The translations under genes were made by a program, and so were the position numbers. Shown here piece after piece: positions 5,834 to 7,329 of a stretch of 7,329 nucleotides of DNA. Source of the stretch: Spirochaetaceae bacterium (GTDB lineage Bacteria > Spirochaetota > Spirochaetia > DSM-27196 > SKKC01); NCBI GenBank assembly GCA_003552745.1, contig PUOG01000235.1:1-7329 (forward strand). The letters are read 5' to 3'. The notes under the pieces are model-generated. The model was given only the letters and a program-made list of their open reading frames with translations, made no database searches and was not told where the DNA came from. Each line of letters opens with the position of its first letter. Position 1 is the stretch's first letter.

Positions 5834-6925
5834 CTATCGCCTCACGGCATCGTGGTACCGGCGCATGAATCCGCGGTCTATACGATCCTTCAACGCGAAC
5901 GCGGCGCGGCCGCGCAGCGTCCAGCGCCCGCGATAGAGCAGGCCGAGACCGAAGCCGAGGTTGAAGCCGGCGAGGTACTTGTGCGTTGCGGTAAACGGTT
6001 TGAGAGCGAGGTCGTTGCCGCCGCTGGAGCCGCTCCTCTGCAGGAGATTGTGCGCGAGTAGCGACTGCATACGAACCGCGTACACGCCCACCCGATCCAG
6101 GGGGCCGTCGGCATACGTCGCGCAATCGCCGACCGCGAACACATTCGGATACGCGGTCGAGCGCAGAAAGCGATCGATGACGATCCCCCCGTCATCCGAC
6201 AGCGGTAAACCGAGTCGTCTCGTCACGGCGGGCGGCCTGATCCCCGGCGCCAGAAGCACAAAATCGGCATCGACCTCGGCCGGCTTCGCGCGACGTCCAC
6301 GGTGAATACGCACTCCGGCGGCAAGCAACCGCCGCTCGACGTACGCTTCGCGCGCACCGCGTACTCCGGCAAGCGGATTGTCGCTCGTGAACAGATCGAT
6401 CCGCGGGTCGGCGACACGAAGCGCGTCGAGAAGGTGAGCGCTGTTCGCGGCGAGCTCTACCCCACCCGGTCCGCCGCCGATAACCGCTACCCGAATCGTC
6501 GCCGCCTCTAGGCTGCGCCGTTCGATTGCTTGGCGCAGCAGCGCAAGGGTGCTGATCGGCTTTACCGGATAGACATGATCGCCGCTCGTGTCGCCGACAG
6601 GCTCACTTCCGAGGTTGAAGCTCACCGAATCGTAGCCGATCGTCTCCCCGCCTTCGAGCTCGATTCGGTTTCGCTCCGGATCGAGTCCGGACACCGACCC
6701 GGCGACGAATCGGCCTCCCTTCTGCTCCACGAGCGCCGCCGCCGGCAACATGACGTCGGCGAGGGAATACGTCCCGGCGAGCAGACCCGGCCCCATGCCG
6801 GAGTAGGGATGTGACCGGAAAGGATTGATCAGCACGATCTCGTGTCCGGCGGCGACGAAATCGGCCGTGCGGCGGGCGAGCTCTATATGTGTGTGCCCTG
6901 CTCCGACAAGAACGATACGGCTCAT
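5834..6925 (-). CDS. FAD-dependent NAD(P)-binding oxidoreductase, NDH-2 / SelD-associated (TIGR03169-like) type
   Basis: This 363-residue two-dinucleotide-fold flavoprotein is predicted to pass electrons from NAD(P)H through FAD to an acceptor that may be a quinone. It has the FAD-binding VGAGHTH (7-13), PYSGMGPGLLAGTYS (40-54), NLGSEP (104-109), the NAD(P)-binding VIGGGPGGVELA (148-159), LAPGIRPPA (225-233) and a second FAD contact VFAVGDCA (262-269). GVYAVRMQSLLAHNL (280-294) and the basic tail LKDRIDRGFMRRYH (345-358) are typical of the group found alone or fused to selenide water dikinase. No CxxC pair is seen, so it is not a disulfide reductase. The tail could contact the membrane. The start ATG 6925 has no Shine-Dalgarno sequence and follows the upstream stop by 15 bases, suggesting translational coupling. 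No selD is visible here. Family firm, acceptor unknown. Confidence 0.87.
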   Translation of the reverse strand: MSRIVLVGAGHTHIELARRTADFVAAGHEIVLINPFRSHPYSGMGPGLLAGTYSLADVMLPAAALVEQKGGRFVAGSVSGLDPERNRIELEGGETIGYDSVSFNLGSEPVGDTSGDHVYPVKPISTLALLRQAIERRSLEAATIRVAVIGGGPGGVELAANSAHLLDALRVADPRIDLFTSDNPLAGVRGAREAYVERRLLAAGVRIHRGRRAKPAEVDADFVLLAPGIRPPAVTRRLGLPLSDDGGIVIDRFLRSTAYPNVFAVGDCATYADGPLDRVGVYAVRMQSLLAHNLLQRSGSSGGNDLALKPFTATHKYLAGFNLGFGLGLLYRGRWTLRGRAAFALKDRIDRGFMRRYHDAVRR

Positions 6926-6940
6926 GGTGTCAGCTGAATG

Positions 6941-7329
6941 TTACGCCGAGCCGAGCTTCAGATCGCCGTGAAGCTTGAAGTGCCGGCCGTCTCGACTGAC
7001 CTCCAACCGGCGGTCGGGAAAGTAGCGCGGCAGCAGCTCGCGCACCTTCTCCGCCGCGGCCTCGTCGATCTCCTCTTCGACGTCGTCGGGCACCTCCTCG
7101 AGCGTGGCTATATCGAAGTCGAGGATGTATCCACGCCCGACCGAGGAGCCGAACCCGGGCGAGAAGTTCGCCCCGACGCTGAAAAGGCCCGAGGCGGCCT
7201 TGTTCGCGGTCTCGCCCCTCGCCGGTCGGGCAGGATGCAGTCGATAGCTGCCGCCGTAGCGTTCTTCGAGATAGTCATCAACCTCGTCGAGCAGTTTCTT
7301 GAGTGTATCGAGAAATTGCTGCAGTTTCG
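6941..7329 (-). CDS. Uncharacterised protein, C-terminal 128 residues (5' end beyond window)
   Basis: I do not recognise this protein. An open frame enters at the right edge and runs 128 codons to TAA at 6943-6941. What can be seen: an acidic helical start (KLQQFLDTLKKLLDEVDDYL), a Gly/Ser-rich segment (ASGLFSVGANFSPGFGSSVG), a predicted beta strand (RGYILDFDIATLEEV), an acidic helix (VPDDVEEEIDEAAAEKVREL) and a compact end (FPDRRLEVSRDGRHFKLHGD). Codon use matches its neighbours, the frame is uninterrupted and the alternation of helix and strand looks like a real folded domain. It ends 15 bases before the oxidoreductase ATG and is probably the preceding gene of one operon. No membrane helix, metal motif or catalytic signature is evident. 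Its true start and total length cannot be seen. Confidence 0.75.
   Translation of the reverse strand, partial: KLQQFLDTLKKLLDEVDDYLEERYGGSYRLHPARPARGETANKAASGLFSVGANFSPGFGSSVGRGYILDFDIATLEEVPDDVEEEIDEAAAEKVRELLPRYFPDRRLEVSRDGRHFKLHGDLKLGSA

Noticed and set aside
5406..6125. A 239-codon minus-strand frame crossing the coaBC/oxidoreductase gap
   Set aside because: It overlaps the ends of two well-supported genes in other frames, and its product is Arg/Ser/Pro-rich without motifs.

Overview
The window is GC-rich, densely coding DNA from what looks like a diderm (outer-membrane) bacterium. It holds six protein-coding genes, two of them cut by the window edges. I see no tRNA, rRNA, mobile element or CRISPR array. 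The TIGR03546/TIGR03545 pair (a family restricted to bacteria with outer membranes), together with a CoaBC of the kind best known from archaea, makes a high-GC member of the Spirochaetota my best guess. That assignment is an inference, not a demonstrated fact.

Layout from left to right. (1) Bases 1-782, minus: an endonuclease/exonuclease/phosphatase-fold hydrolase, missing its last residues at the edge. (2) A 66-bp divergent gap. (3) Bases 849-1532, plus: a PlsC-type lysophospholipid acyltransferase. (4) Five bases further on, convergent to it, the minus-strand operon TIGR03546 then TIGR03545 (4329 down to 1538). This is a small polytopic membrane protein followed by a large single-pass envelope protein with AsmA-like beta segments and a long charged helical tail. 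(5) A 177-bp divergent intergenic region (4330-4506) with one plausible promoter facing each way and a perfect 12-bp palindrome over the -10 of the rightward promoter. (6) Bases 4507-5769, plus: bifunctional CoaBC for coenzyme A synthesis. (7) A 64-bp convergent gap with a strong GC hairpin. (8) Bases 6925-5834, minus: an FAD/NAD(P) oxidoreductase of the NDH-2/SelD-associated type. (9) Bases 7329-6941, minus: the 3' part of an uncharacterised gene just upstream of the oxidoreductase, apparently in the same operon.

Functionally, the most intriguing part is the TIGR03546-TIGR03545 pair. It is a conserved but uncharacterised two-gene inner-membrane/periplasm system. Here the large partner is well above the family's usual length, carries a basic cytoplasmic N-terminal region and a Glu/Arg/Ala-rich C-terminal helix, and lies next to a phospholipid acyltransferase. 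I suggest, as inference only, a role in envelope or lipid organisation. The CoaBC, with archaeal-type active-site substitutions, and the PlsC, with Glu in place of the invariant Asp of its HX4D motif, are the other notable points.
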